From positions 1-64,000 of the forward strand of contig NZ_JAAIKO010000037.1 of assembly GCF_016107395.1 (NCBI RefSeq): a stretch of DNA of 64,000 nucleotides, read 5' to 3'. The position numbers were made by a program, and so were the translations under genes. Below are positions 44,923 through 54,488 of this stretch, piece after piece. Source of the DNA: Streptomyces fildesensis. GTDB taxonomy: Bacteria; Actinomycetota; Actinomycetes; Streptomycetales; Streptomycetaceae. The stretch's first letter is position 1, and the number at the start of each line of letters is the position of its first letter. The notes beneath the pieces were generated by a model. The model ran no database searches. It saw only the letters and a list, made by a program, of their open reading frames with translations, and had not been told where the DNA came from.

Positions 44923-46273
44923 GCCTCGGTGCGGCCGGGGCCGGGATGCGGATGTGCAGCAAGGTGGGGCCGCCCGGTGGGCTGGTGACGTCGAGGGTGC
45001 CGGCCACGACGGAGACACGGTCGGCGAGGCCGGTGAGACCCGTGCCGCCCTGCTTCGCGGGGTCTGCCGGAGGCCCGGCCGGCCGGCCGGCGCCGCCGCG
45101 TCCGTTGTCGTGGATCCGTACGTCGAGGTGGGTGCCGTCGTGGCCGCCGGTCACGGTGGCGCGGGTGGCGCCGCTGTGTTTGGCGACGTTGGCCAGGGCC
45201 TCGCAGACCGCGAAGTAGGCGGCGGTCTCGACGGCGTCGGGCAGTCGGCCCGGGAGGTCGAAGGAGACGTCGACGGGCACCGGGGAGCGGTCGGCGGCGT
45301 CGGCGACGGCGTCGGGCAGGCCGCGGTCGGTGAGGATCTGCGGGTGGATGCCGTTGATGAGTTCGCGCAGTTCGGTGAGGACCTGGCCGGCTTCCCGGTG
45401 CGCGACCGCCAGTTGCCCGGCGAGCCGGCTGCCGGGCGGCGCGTCGAGACGGGCCAGGCCGAGCGTCATGGAGAGCGCCACGAGACGCTGCTGCGCACCG
45501 TCGTGCAGATCGCGTTCGATGCGGCGCCGTTCGGCCTCGAAGGCGTCGACGAGCCGGACCCGCGAGTCGGTGAGCTCGGTGATCCGCCGCTGTGAGCTGT
45601 CGTCGCCGGGCACCAGCAGGAAACGGGCGAGCTCGGCCCGTACCCCGGCGAACGCCGTCAGCGGATAGGAGAAGGCGACCAGCAGCACGGCCCCGAGGAG
45701 CGCGAGCGCCCAGGCGTTGCCGTACGAGTCGATGTGCAGCGTCTTGAGCACGTGCACCTCGCCCTCGGTGGCCAGTAGTGCGGGCGTAGCCATCAGCGCA
45801 CCGGGAACGGCGAGGGCGAACCCGAGGACGAGCAGATCGCACCAGCACAGGACGAACGCGGTGAGCACCGTGTAGCCCAGCTCCCACCACGTGGCGCGCT
45901 CCCGGAACCGCAGCCGCGCCCAGGCCGTGAGGCCGGTGCGGTCCGGGGTCCGGTGCGGGCTGGGCGCGGGCCGGGGGTCGATCCAGCGCATCCTGCGGCG
46001 TTCCAGCGCACCGAACGGCAGGCCCGCCAGGGCGAGTGCGGCCAGCAGTGGCAGCCCGACGAGGACGAGCGCGAGCGATCCGCCGACGGCCGTGCCCAGG
46101 ACCAGGACGGCACACGTGACGGCGCCCGCGAGTCCGCCGGTGAGGAGATACGCCGCGGACCGCCACGGCCGGCCGGACAGGACGAACGCGGGGTCGGCCA
46201 TCGCCTGCCAGGCGCTCGGGAGCGGGCGCGGGCGCGGAAGTGGAGTTGCGTTCTGCGTGTTCAGGGGCTGCAC
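44906..46273 (-). CDS. NarL-family sensor histidine kinase, orphan
   Basis: 455 residues; GTG start. Two to three pairs of membrane helices lead to the HisKA_3 phosphoacceptor (ERRRIERDLHDGAQQRLVALS) and a HATPase domain (ALANVAKHSGATRA, then GGTGLTGLADRV). No response regulator is adjacent. The 3' end overlaps the converging reductase gene by 17 bp. Confidence 0.88.
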   Translation of the reverse strand: MQPLNTQNATPLPRPRPLPSAWQAMADPAFVLSGRPWRSAAYLLTGGLAGAVTCAVLVLGTAVGGSLALVLVGLPLLAALALAGLPFGALERRRMRWIDPRPAPSPHRTPDRTGLTAWARLRFRERATWWELGYTVLTAFVLCWCDLLVLGFALAVPGALMATPALLATEGEVHVLKTLHIDSYGNAWALALLGAVLLVAFSYPLTAFAGVRAELARFLLVPGDDSSQRRITELTDSRVRLVDAFEAERRRIERDLHDGAQQRLVALSMTLGLARLDAPPGSRLAGQLAVAHREAGQVLTELRELINGIHPQILTDRGLPDAVADAADRSPVPVDVSFDLPGRLPDAVETAAYFAVCEALANVAKHSGATRATVTGGHDGTHLDVRIHDNGRGGAGRPAGPPADPAKQGGTGLTGLADRVSVVAGTLDVTSPPGGPTLLHIRIPAPAAPRPTRRA

Positions 46274-46318
46274 CCGGCCACGGTAGGCGCCGGGGCGGGA
46301 CGGGCGCGGTAGTGCCAG

Positions 46319-46362
46319 CCCTACTCCTGCCCTACTTCTGCTCTACTCCTGCTCTACTCCTC
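46319..46362. repeat. 11-bp tandem repeat, 4 copies, spanning a stop codon
   Basis: Four units like CTCTACTCCTG are head to tail. Read on the minus strand each carries GAGTAG, and the stop of the AI-2E gene (46354-46356) is in the last unit. Confidence 0.88.
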
Positions 46363-47442
46363 CGCGACCGCCGCCTCGGGAGGTCCCGGCGGCTCAGGTG
46401 GCTCCGCCCGCCGCTCGTCCCGCAGTTCGGACAGCACGCCGAAGGCGGCCGCCGCCACCGGTACGGCCATCAGGGTGCCGAGCAGTCCGCCCGCCGCCGC
46501 GCCCGCCGTGACGGCGAGCATCACGGCGGCCGGGTGCAGCCGGACCGTACGGCTCTGGACCACGGGTTGCAGCACCGCGCCCTCGATCGTCTGCACGGCG
46601 AGGATCACCCCGAGCGTCCACAGCGCGGTCCCCAGCCCCTGGTCGGCGAAAGCGACGAGCACCGCGACCGTTCCGGACAGGAAGGCACCCACGTAGGGCA
46701 CGTACGCGCCGACGAAGACCAGCACGGCGAGCCCCGGAGCGCCGGGTACGCGCAGGGCGGCGAGCCCGATCAGGATGAACGCCGCATCGATCGCGGCGAT
46801 GATCGTCGTACCCCGCATGTAGCCGGACATCGCGGCGAACGCGCGCCGCCCGACCCATAGCAGTCGTTCCGCCACAGGGCTCGGCAGCGCCGTGCGGACC
46901 GCGCCCGGCAACCGGTCGCCGTCACGCAGCAGGAAGAACAGCATCGCGAGCATCAGCACGAGCCCCATGAGGAGTTGCGCCGCCACACCCAGCCCGCTGA
47001 CGAAGCCCTTGGCCACCGCACCGCCCAGCTGCGCGCCGAGGCTGTTGAGTCCCTGCGCGGCGCTGTTCATCGTGTCGCCGGCCGAGCCGAGATCGTCGGC
47101 GAGCCGCTGACCCGCCTCTTCGAGGGAGGCGGAGAGCTGGGCGGCGTTGGTCACCAGGGTGTGGACCATCACCCACCCGGCGAAGACGACGACCGCGATC
47201 AGGACCACACAGGTCAGCGCCGCCGCCGCGGCCCGGGGCAGCCCGCGCGCCACGAGCTGCCGGGCGAACGGCCCGAGCAGCGCGGCGCCCAGCAGCGCGA
47301 GGAGTACGGGGACGACGGCCGCGCGCAGTTCGACGCACACCCACAGCCCGAGCGCGACGACGGCGGCGCCCAGCAGGATCGCCGCGCACCACCGCGCCAT
47401 GCGCAGGACCGGAGCCGGGAGCGCCTCGCGCTGGTCGTCCAT
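46354..47442 (-). CDS. AI-2E family transporter
   Basis: About 362 residues. The family layout is visible: two N-terminal helices, a soluble amphipathic segment (SLEEAGQRLADDLGSA), helices including LLMGLVLMLAMLFFLLRDGDR, and the C-terminal motif QTIEGAVLQPVVQSRTV with RLHPAAVMLAV. Functions in the family range from autoinducer to ion efflux, so the substrate is open. Starts at 47442, 47478 (ATG) or 47499 (TTG) are all possible. Confidence 0.87.
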   Translation of the reverse strand: MDDQREALPAPVLRMARWCAAILLGAAVVALGLWVCVELRAAVVPVLLALLGAALLGPFARQLVARGLPRAAAAALTCVVLIAVVVFAGWVMVHTLVTNAAQLSASLEEAGQRLADDLGSAGDTMNSAAQGLNSLGAQLGGAVAKGFVSGLGVAAQLLMGLVLMLAMLFFLLRDGDRLPGAVRTALPSPVAERLLWVGRRAFAAMSGYMRGTTIIAAIDAAFILIGLAALRVPGAPGLAVLVFVGAYVPYVGAFLSGTVAVLVAFADQGLGTALWTLGVILAVQTIEGAVLQPVVQSRTVRLHPAAVMLAVTAGAAAGGLLGTLMAVPVAAAAFGVLSELRDERRAEPPEPPGPPEAAVAEE

Positions 47443-47544
47443 ACGGAGATCTTCACGCGATTCATCCGTACGTCGCATGTTGTGGCGCACCTGGCCCAAC
47501 CGCGCCGACTCACCCCCCTGAGGACCGGCCCACCACCGGTCCGG

Positions 47545-48621
47545 TCAGTGGTAGCTGACGGCCAGTACGGCCATGTCGTCCGTACCGCGGCCGCCGGACC
47601 ACTCCTCGACGTCGCACACCAGCGCGTCGATCACCTCCTGCGGACCTTGGAACGGCCCGCGGCCGGCCAGTCGTACGACGGGGTCGTAGAACACCCCGGC
47701 CTTGTCGCGGGCCTCCGTCACCCCGTCGGTGACCAGCAGCAGGGTGCCGCCGGGCGGCAGCGGGTGGGCGTCCGGCGCCGAGCGGGAGCCGTTGAGCCCG
47801 CCCATGCCGAGCGGCAGATCCGGCTCGGCGGCGTCCAGGGCCGACACCGTGCCGCCGACCAGCAGATACGGAGCGGGGTGGCCGCGGTTGAGCAGCCGAA
47901 GCGTGCGGCAGTCCGCGGAGAACTCGGCGAGCAGCGCCGTCGTGAAGCCCTCCGTCTGGTCCTCACCCGCCCGGCGGACCCCTTCGCGGATCAGCGAGTG
48001 CTCCAGCCGTTCCGCCAACTCCGGCAGGTCGGCCGCCCACTCGGCGGCCTCCCGGAAGGCGCCGAGCAGCACCGACACCGCCCCGACCGCGCCCAGCCCC
48101 TTGCCGCGCACATCGCCGATCAGCAGCCGGGTGCCGAACGGGGTGTCCTCGACGGCGTAGACATCGCCGCCGATCCGCGCCTCGCTCTGCGCGGCGCGGT
48201 AGCGGACCGCGATGTCCAGCGGGCCCATCCGCTCGGGCGGGGTGGGCAGGATGGCGCGCTGGGCGGCCTCCGCCACCGTCCGCACGGTGGCCAGGCTCCG
48301 GCCGTAGCGGTCGATCAGCCGGTTCACGCCGAGGCCGATGAGACCCGCGAGGAACACGTTGGCGATCTCGGCGGCGCCCAGGACGTGGCCGAAGGACCCG
48401 TGCCACACCGTCAGCCCGACCATCGCCCCGAGGGAGACGGCGGAGAGCAGCAGAGTGGAGCCGAACGAGAGCGTCGCCCCGGCCGCCACGCAGGCCACGG
48501 CGAGCAGCGGTCCGCCGTGGTAGTCGACGGGGGTGAGGAGGTCGAAGCAGACGCCGATCAGGACGACGGCCAGCGGGACGAAGCGGACGGGGACGGGCCA
48601 GCGGCCGGAAAGGCGGTCCAC
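47545..48621 (-). CDS. SpoIIE-type PP2C phosphatase with membrane sensor
   Basis: 358 residues; GTG start. About five N-terminal membrane helices are followed by a coiled linker and a SpoIIE/RsbU catalytic domain with metal aspartates in RIGGDVYAV, LLIGDVRGKG, VTDGVTEA and GTDDMAVLAV. Such enzymes dephosphorylate anti-anti-sigma factors. No anti-sigma pair is adjacent. Confidence 0.9.
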   Translation of the reverse strand: MDRLSGRWPVPVRFVPLAVVLIGVCFDLLTPVDYHGGPLLAVACVAAGATLSFGSTLLLSAVSLGAMVGLTVWHGSFGHVLGAAEIANVFLAGLIGLGVNRLIDRYGRSLATVRTVAEAAQRAILPTPPERMGPLDIAVRYRAAQSEARIGGDVYAVEDTPFGTRLLIGDVRGKGLGAVGAVSVLLGAFREAAEWAADLPELAERLEHSLIREGVRRAGEDQTEGFTTALLAEFSADCRTLRLLNRGHPAPYLLVGGTVSALDAAEPDLPLGMGGLNGSRSAPDAHPLPPGGTLLLVTDGVTEARDKAGVFYDPVVRLAGRGPFQGPQEVIDALVCDVEEWSGGRGTDDMAVLAVSYH

Positions 48622-48831
48622 GCGCTTCCTCCGTCATCACTCACACGTCTTCGCTTGCACGCCGTCGCTCGCAGACCATGGCTCCAGCGCATCCACCGGA
48701 ACACGGTCGAGTACATGATCTTATGTCCGCTTTTGCGGGAATGCGGAGTGGCGGCCCTTCGGGCACCGTGGACGGAAGGACGGAACGTACACGCCGCCCC
48801 CCACCGCCCCTCACTACGCCGGGAGAACGCC

Positions 48832-49047
48832 ATGACCGACCGTACGTACCGCGTGACCGAGATCGTGGGCACCTCGCACGAAGGCATCGACGCCGCGATC
48901 CGCAACGGGATCCACCGGGCGTCGCAGACGCTCCGCGCTCTCGACTGGTTCGAGATCACCCAGGTGCGCGGCCACATCGTGGACGGCGAGATCGAGCACT
49001 ACCAGGTGGGGCTGAAGGTCGGATTCCGGCTGGAGGACTCCGAATAG
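48832..49047 (+). CDS. Dodecin flavin-binding protein
   Basis: 71 residues; ATG after GGGAG. The dodecin signature is present: VTEIVGTSHEGIDAAIRNGI with SQTLRALDWFEI and the end GLKVGFRLE. Dodecins form 12-mers that store flavins or coenzyme A. A very long open frame on the same strand merges into it from the left and is antisense to the phosphatase gene, so this ATG is the real start. Confidence 0.93.
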   Translation: MTDRTYRVTEIVGTSHEGIDAAIRNGIHRASQTLRALDWFEITQVRGHIVDGEIEHYQVGLKVGFRLEDSE

Positions 49048-49313
49048 CGCAAGCGGCGAGGAGACACCGAAGAGCGCCGGGCAGCAGGGAAGGGCGCGGG
49101 CGGGCGCGGGAGGACGACAGGGCCGTGACCGCCACCGGGAGACCGTCCCGGGATCCGGCGACGGCCACGGAGACAACAGTTTGTCTGCCTTGACCACGGA
49201 AAGTAACCATCCTCGGTGACGCGCCTTCGCGGTACCGGCCGAACGGCGGAGAGCGGACGGCCCGCGGCGTGTCCAGCGGGCGCGGGCGGCGGTCGTGGCG
49301 CGATGATCCTCCG

Positions 49314-50591
49314 ATGCCAGGAACCGCGTCCGTCCGCGGGTCGGCCGTCAGGTCGCTCGCCGTCCTGCTCTGCGCCGGACTGCTGACGGCGCTGCCGGTC
49401 CTGCCGCTCCTGCCTGATCCCGCGCACGGTTCCCTCGGTGGGCGGCAGGCCCGCGCCGACGACCGGCTCGGGGACGTGTCCGCCGAGGTGGACACCATGT
49501 ACCGGCAGGCCGCCGACGCCACCACCGCGTACGACAAGGCCCGGCGGGCCGCGGACAAGCAGCGGGCCACGGCCGTCCGGCTGCGGCGGTCGGTGACGCT
49601 CGGTCAGCGGAAGATGGACGGGCTGCACGAGAGCATCGGCCTGCTGGCCCGGCTGCAGTACCGCTCGGGAGGGCTGCCGGCCGTCGCCGCGCTGATGCTG
49701 TCCGATTCCCCCGAGGAGCTGCTCGACCGGATGGGGCGGCTCCGCAAGAGCGACGAGGCCGTGACGGCGCTGCTCAGCACCGTGGCGACGACGACCGCCC
49801 ATCTGCGACGGGACAGGACCGCGGCCGACCGGGCGCTCGGGGAGCTGGACGAGCAGACCGCGCGCGAGGCCGGGCTCCAGAAGGAGATCACGGCCAAGCT
49901 GGCACGGGCCCGCGAACTGCTGCGGCGGCTGGAGGCCGCCAGATCCGCCCGGTTGGCCTCCCCGCAGGAGTGCGCGCACGCGATCCCCGAGGAGATGCCG
50001 TCGCCCGGCACCGCCATCCGGGTGCGCGCCCCCTGGATCGCGCCCGTCGACCACTACACCCTGTCCGCCGGCTTCGACGCGCCCGGCGACCACTGGGCGA
50101 ACCGCCACACCGGCCAGGACTTCGCCGTGCCGGAGGGCACTCCGGTGCGCGCGGTGGGGGCCGGAACGGTCGTCCGGACGACGTGCGGCGACGGGTTCGG
50201 CAACCAGATCGTCCTGCGGCACGGCAACGGGTACTTCTCGCAGTACGCGCATCTGTCGCTGATGCAGGTCAAGGTCGGTGAGCGGGTGCTGACGGGCCGG
50301 CAGATCGCGCTGTCGGGCAGCACCGGCAACTCCACCGGTCCGCATCTGCACTTCGAGGTGCGGGTGACGCCCGAGCTGGGGTCAGGGGTGGATCCCGTGC
50401 CGTGGCTGCGCGAGCACGGCGTGCGCCTCCAGTCCGTGGCAGCCCCGTCCACGGCCCCCGCCGTCACCCAGCTACCCACGGCCCCGGCCATCACCCTCGC
50501 GCCGCCGGCCCCCGCCGTGACCAGCCCGTCAACGCCCCCGGTCGCCGCGGTCCCTCCGGTCTCCACAATCCCCACGACTCCAGCCCACTGA
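49314..50591 (+). CDS. Secreted M23 (LytM) peptidase with N-terminal coiled coil
   Basis: 425 residues. A signal peptide is followed by a coiled-coil region (about 45-200) resembling NlpC/P60 and EnvC-type linkers. The M23 domain then has HTGQDFAVPEGTPV (HxxxD), NGYFSQYAHL and STGNSTGPHLHFEVR (HxH). The Pro/Ala/Thr tail is low-complexity. The protein should cut peptidoglycan cross-bridges or activate other hydrolases. No c-di-AMP riboswitch was recognised upstream. Confidence 0.9.
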   Translation: MPGTASVRGSAVRSLAVLLCAGLLTALPVLPLLPDPAHGSLGGRQARADDRLGDVSAEVDTMYRQAADATTAYDKARRAADKQRATAVRLRRSVTLGQRKMDGLHESIGLLARLQYRSGGLPAVAALMLSDSPEELLDRMGRLRKSDEAVTALLSTVATTTAHLRRDRTAADRALGELDEQTAREAGLQKEITAKLARARELLRRLEAARSARLASPQECAHAIPEEMPSPGTAIRVRAPWIAPVDHYTLSAGFDAPGDHWANRHTGQDFAVPEGTPVRAVGAGTVVRTTCGDGFGNQIVLRHGNGYFSQYAHLSLMQVKVGERVLTGRQIALSGSTGNSTGPHLHFEVRVTPELGSGVDPVPWLREHGVRLQSVAAPSTAPAVTQLPTAPAITLAPPAPAVTSPSTPPVAAVPPVSTIPTTPAH

Positions 50592-50595
50592 AGCG

Positions 50596-50684
50596 CACTG
50601 ACGGGCGCGGCTACCGCAGCCACCGCCCCCGCCCACTGAAGCCGGCTGAAGCCCACTGACGGGCGCGGCTACCGCAGCCACCGC
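50596..50684. repeat. 31-bp direct repeat, 2 copies, between two converging genes
   Basis: Identical 31-bp copies at 50596-50626 and 50654-50684 lie between the M23 peptidase stop (50591) and the phosphatase stop (50686). Both copies include the CACTGA-type sequence also found at the M23 stop. Confidence 0.88.
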
Positions 50685-50685
50685 G

Positions 50686-52365
50686 CTACGACGTGACCAC
50701 CCGGGCCACCAGCACCGCCACGTCGTCCTCCATGGCCCTGTCGACGAGCCGCTCCAGCACCTGGTCGAGGAGCTCTTCCAGGCTGCCCTCCGGGGTCAGC
50801 CGCAGTGCCGCGAGCCGGGCCAGGGAAACGTCGATGTCCTCGCCCCGGCGCTCGACGAGGCCGTCGGTGTAGAGCAGCAGGACCGAGCCGGGGCTGCAGC
50901 GGCCCCTGGCCAGCGTGTAGCCGCCGAACCCGGTGCCCAGCGGCGGGCCGGCGGGGACGCGGATCAGGTCGGCGCTGCCGTCCGGGCCGAGGACGGCGGG
51001 CGGCAGATGGCCGGCGCTGGAGTACCAGGTGAAGCCGCGCGGCGGATCCACCAGGACGAGCATGCAGGTGGCGGGGCGGCCCGACTCGGTCGAGGCGATG
51101 AGGGCGTCGAGCCGCTCCAGGATGCGGTTCGGGGGCTCGTCGTCGGCGGCGACGACCCGCAGCATCGCGCGGTAGTGGCTCATGTCGACGGCCGCCTCCA
51201 CGCCGTGCCCCATGACGTCGCCCATCGCCAGCAGCGTTCTGCCGCCCGGCAGCTGGACCGCGTCGAACCAGTCGCCGCCGACCAGCGCGCTGCTGCCGGC
51301 CGGCAGATAGCGGGACGCCACCTCGAGGTTCGGGTGCGGGCTGCTGGGCTCCGCCAGCAGGGCGCTCTGCAGCCCGAGCGCGATGTCGTGCTCCCGGGTG
51401 AAGCGGCGCGCGTTGTCGAGGCTGATGGCCGCCCGGCGGGCCAGGTCCTGGGCGACGACGACGTCCTCGGCGGTGAAGCCCGGGGAGTCCCCGGCCCGCA
51501 CCAGGGTCACGGTGCCGATCGGCTGGCCGCGCGCGGCGAGGGGGACGACGAGCGCGGAGTGGATGCCCGCCGCCCGGTACGCGGCGACGCGTTCGGTGTT
51601 GGGGGCCGCCCGGACGAGATCCTCGTCGGACAGCAGGTTCTGCATCAGCGGCTTGCCCGTCTCCAGGCAGCGCGGAATGGCGGAGCCGGCCTGGTAGTCC
51701 ACGTACTCCCCCGGCACGCCGAACACCTGCACGCGCTCCCGCAGCCTCGGCACGGACGACAGCGCGGTCCTGCGCATCCGCAGCGACCCGGGCGCCGGGC
51801 GGCCGCTGCCTTCCCCCTGCGTGACCGGCAGCACCTCGACGGAGGCGACGTCGGCGAGCAGCGGCACCAGGAAGTCCGCGAGCTCCCCGCAGGTGGCGTC
51901 CATTTCGAGCGTCGTGCCGATGCGGGTGGCGGCGGCGTCCAGAAGGGTGAGCCGTTCGCGGGCCTGCTCCAGATCGCGCTGCTGCTGCCGCGAGGCGGTC
52001 ACCTCCAGCACGATCCCGACGATGCCGATCACCACGCCCTCCGCCACCAGCCGGTGGTAGGCGCCGTGCCAGTACCGCCGCTCCAGCCCGGACGGTGCCT
52101 GGGTGTGCCCGCTGGACGTCACCTCGCGCGGCAGCCCGTCGGCGAGTACGGCGCGCAGCACGTCCTCGCGGCTGTCGATGCCGGGCAGGACCTCGGCGAT
52201 GGTCCGGCCGAGGTGCGCCTCGGCGGGCACGCCGTTGATCCGGGCCAGCGCCGGGTTGACGTACACGTAGCGCATACCGGGGTCGAGGATGCCCACGCCG
52301 GCCGAGGTGCCCTCCAGGATTCCGCGCAGGATGACGTTCGAGTCCGCGTCGGCGTCAGGGTGCAC
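50686..52365 (-). CDS. PAS-GAF-SpoIIE phosphatase
   Basis: 559 residues. A PAS domain (GILDPGMRYVYVNPALARIN) is followed by a GAF domain (HSALVVPLAARGQPIGTVTL) and a SpoIIE phosphatase (VGGDWFDAV, AMGDVMGHG, LYTDGLVERRG, EDDVAVLV). It is likely a soluble stress or signal phosphatase. It has the same catalytic class as the gene at 47545 but a different sensor. Confidence 0.92.
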   Translation of the reverse strand: MHPDADADSNVILRGILEGTSAGVGILDPGMRYVYVNPALARINGVPAEAHLGRTIAEVLPGIDSREDVLRAVLADGLPREVTSSGHTQAPSGLERRYWHGAYHRLVAEGVVIGIVGIVLEVTASRQQQRDLEQARERLTLLDAAATRIGTTLEMDATCGELADFLVPLLADVASVEVLPVTQGEGSGRPAPGSLRMRRTALSSVPRLRERVQVFGVPGEYVDYQAGSAIPRCLETGKPLMQNLLSDEDLVRAAPNTERVAAYRAAGIHSALVVPLAARGQPIGTVTLVRAGDSPGFTAEDVVVAQDLARRAAISLDNARRFTREHDIALGLQSALLAEPSSPHPNLEVASRYLPAGSSALVGGDWFDAVQLPGGRTLLAMGDVMGHGVEAAVDMSHYRAMLRVVAADDEPPNRILERLDALIASTESGRPATCMLVLVDPPRGFTWYSSAGHLPPAVLGPDGSADLIRVPAGPPLGTGFGGYTLARGRCSPGSVLLLYTDGLVERRGEDIDVSLARLAALRLTPEGSLEELLDQVLERLVDRAMEDDVAVLVARVVTS

Positions 52366-52603
52366 GCGTCCGCCTCCCTCGCCGTCAGTCCGTCACCGCA
52401 GGCAGGACGGCCCAGCCACCATCCATCGTGGGCCGACGGGCCGGAATGCGCATCCGTTGGCGGCCCGGAGCGGGCCGCACCCCCCGGACGGCCCATCTCC
52501 GGTGGCGGGACCTTTCCGGGCAGCTGATCCTTTTGTCTTTAAGGCGGGAGTTTCATGATCAATGCTCCCGTCGCGCTCGTCGTCGCGATCTCGGGAGCCC
52601 GTT

Positions 52604-53086
52604 GTGAGCCAGGATTCACCCACCGCGTCCACACCGCCACCCACACCGCAGGGGGGTGCCTGGGGCGGCAGCCGCCCACCGGCCGACTCCTCCGCCAACG
52701 GGTTGGCCGCCGGGGGCACCGTCTTCGCCGGCATCATGCTGTTCGTCTCCGGTGTGCTGGCGATCCTCCAGGGCATCGTCGCCATCGCCAAGGACGACGT
52801 GTACCTCACCACCCCGGCCTACGCCTTCCGCTTCAATCTGACGTCCTGGGGCTGGATCCACCTCATCATCGGCGTCATCGCGGTCGTCGTCGGCTACGGC
52901 GTGCTCACGGGCTCCGCGTGGGGGCGGGTCACCGGTATCGCCCTGGCCTCGCTGAGCATCTTCGCGAACTTCATGTTCCTGCCCTACCAGCCCGTCTGGG
53001 CGATCACGCTCATCGCGATCGACGTCTTCGTCATCTGGGCCCTCGCTAGCTACCGCCCCACCGACGACGCGGAGGCGCTGCTGTGA
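52604..53086 (+). CDS. DUF7144-type four-helix membrane protein
   Basis: 160 residues from GTG after GGGAG. Four helices, with the WGWIHLIIGVIAVVVGYG motif typical of this family, follow a Pro/Ser-rich N-terminus. Its function is unknown. The stop overlaps the MreB-like start (GTGA). Confidence 0.8.
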   Translation: MSQDSPTASTPPPTPQGGAWGGSRPPADSSANGLAAGGTVFAGIMLFVSGVLAILQGIVAIAKDDVYLTTPAYAFRFNLTSWGWIHLIIGVIAVVVGYGVLTGSAWGRVTGIALASLSIFANFMFLPYQPVWAITLIAIDVFVIWALASYRPTDDAEALL

Positions 53087-54111
53087 ACCCGACCCTCGAC
53101 CAACTCCGCCGCTGCTCGGTCGCCTTCGACATCGGGGCCGCCAGGACCCGCGTCTACCTGAGGAACACCGGTCTGGTCGTCGACGAACCCAGCGTGGTCG
53201 CCGTCGACATCAGGACCGGCGCGCTGATCGCGGTCGGCGCCCGCGCCGAGCAGATGGCCGGGCGCACCCCGGAGCACATCCGCGTGGTGCGGCCGGTGTC
53301 GAACGGCACCATCGTCGACATCGCCATGGCCCAGCGGATGCTGAAGCACCTCCTCGGCGACAAGCTGCGCAAGTCCTGGCGCCGCGCGCCGATGGTGCGC
53401 GCCGCCGTCTGCATGCCGAACGGCAGCGACCCGCTCGCGCAGCGCGCAGCGACCGAGACGCTCTTCGGGCTCGGCGCCCGCAGGGTCGAACTCGTCGACA
53501 CGCTGATCTCCGCGGCGGTCGGCTGCGGAATGCCCGTCGAACACCCCGAGGCCACCATGATCGTGGTGTGCGGGGCCGGCACTACACAGATCGCGGTCCT
53601 GTCGCTCGGCTCGATCGTCGCGGCGGAGACCGTGCCGGTGGGCGGCGACGCCATCGACCACGCGGTCGTGCAGCACCTGCGCAGCCAGCACGAGCTGATG
53701 CTCCCGAGCCAGTCCGTGCGCCCGCTGCACCACGTGCTCGGCACCACCGGCCCGACCCTCGACAGCACCGAGGTCTACGGCCGCGACGTCGTCAGCGGCC
53801 TCGCCCGCACCGTCCTGGTCGAGACCGACGGCGTCCGGCACGCGATGCGCACCCCGCTCACCGCGGTCCTCGACGCCATCGGCACCGTCCTGCGCCGCTG
53901 CCCCCCCGACCTGGTCGCCGACCTCGCCGACCGCGGCATCATGCTCGCCGGCGGCAGCGCCCTGATGCCCGGCCTCGACGCCATGCTCCGCCACGCCACC
54001 GGCATCCCGGTCACCATCGCCGAACGCCCGGACGTCTGCGCGGTCCAGGGCCTCGGCGCCATGATCGAGGGCCGCGTCCGCCCGATGGCCCTGGCACCGC
54101 TGAGCGCGTGA
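53083..54111 (+). CDS. MreB/Mbl-like actin-fold protein
   Basis: 342 residues. The actin-type nucleotide fold shows VAFDIGAARTRVYL (phosphate 1), IVVCGAGTTQIAVLSLG (phosphate 2) and IMLAGGSALMPGLD (adenosine). It resembles the second MreB-like proteins of streptomycetes, which are thinner in the usual MreB core. The start overlaps the DUF7144 gene, so they are co-translated and may work at the membrane together. The stop (54109-54111) lies in an 8-bp tandem duplication. Confidence 0.85.
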   Translation: MNPTLDQLRRCSVAFDIGAARTRVYLRNTGLVVDEPSVVAVDIRTGALIAVGARAEQMAGRTPEHIRVVRPVSNGTIVDIAMAQRMLKHLLGDKLRKSWRRAPMVRAAVCMPNGSDPLAQRAATETLFGLGARRVELVDTLISAAVGCGMPVEHPEATMIVVCGAGTTQIAVLSLGSIVAAETVPVGGDAIDHAVVQHLRSQHELMLPSQSVRPLHHVLGTTGPTLDSTEVYGRDVVSGLARTVLVETDGVRHAMRTPLTAVLDAIGTVLRRCPPDLVADLADRGIMLAGGSALMPGLDAMLRHATGIPVTIAERPDVCAVQGLGAMIEGRVRPMALAPLSA

Positions 54112-54117
54112 GCGCGT
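54102..54117. repeat. 8-bp tandem duplication at the stop codon
   Basis: GAGCGCGT occurs twice in a row; the TGA stop of the MreB-like gene spans the junction (54109-54111). Confidence 0.85.
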
Positions 54118-54138
54118 AGTCGTTCGCGAGTGAGCGCC

Positions 54139-54180
54139 GGCCGGCTGCCTGCACCACGTCCGGGGTGGGCAGCCGGCCGA
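54139..54180 (+). terminator. Hairpin after the MreB-like gene
   Basis: A perfect 12-bp stem (54139-54150 with 54169-54180) has an 18-base loop. It sits between the converging MreB-like gene and the regulator cassette, so it may terminate from both sides. Confidence 0.6.
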
Positions 54181-54210
54181 CAGCCGCAGCCGGATCAGGG
54201 GACCGGAGTC

Positions 54211-54486
54211 TCAGCGTTCACGCGGAAGTGGAGCGGGATGCCGGCGCCCCATTTTCGGTCGCTCCCCCCACACTTGGTAGCAGCCCTGCAGATACGCGGT
54301 AGCGACCGCATCGGTCATGAACACCAGAACCCGGCACACGCCATCGGCGTCGGGCAGCGCGCAGACGTCGCGCATGACCCGGTCGGCGATCACGTATCGG
54401 TGGCGCGTGGCAGACCACATCGTGATGTAGCGATCCCTGGCCGGAGGCGGGGACAGTGCGCTAACGCCCGGCTGTGTGGCCCACAT
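54211..54486 (-). CDS. Small protein of unknown function, last gene of the regulator cassette
   Basis: 91 residues. There is no signal peptide or membrane helix. The middle is a mixed alpha/beta segment (RHRYVIADRVMRDVCAL, then VCRVLVFMTDAVATAYLQG). The ATG lies two bases after the stop of the preceding gene, so translation is coupled. No family is recognised. Confidence 0.6.
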   Translation of the reverse strand: MWATQPGVSALSPPPARDRYITMWSATRHRYVIADRVMRDVCALPDADGVCRVLVFMTDAVATAYLQGCYQVWGERPKMGRRHPAPLPRER

Positions 54487-54488
54487 GG

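Noticed and set aside
46975..48831. A long plus-strand frame leading into dodecin
   Set aside because: It is antisense to the AI-2E and phosphatase genes; dodecin has its own ribosome site and normal length.
49048..49313. A c-di-AMP riboswitch before the M23 peptidase gene
   Set aside because: Such riboswitches often precede wall hydrolase genes in streptomycetes, but the conserved core motifs were not found here.
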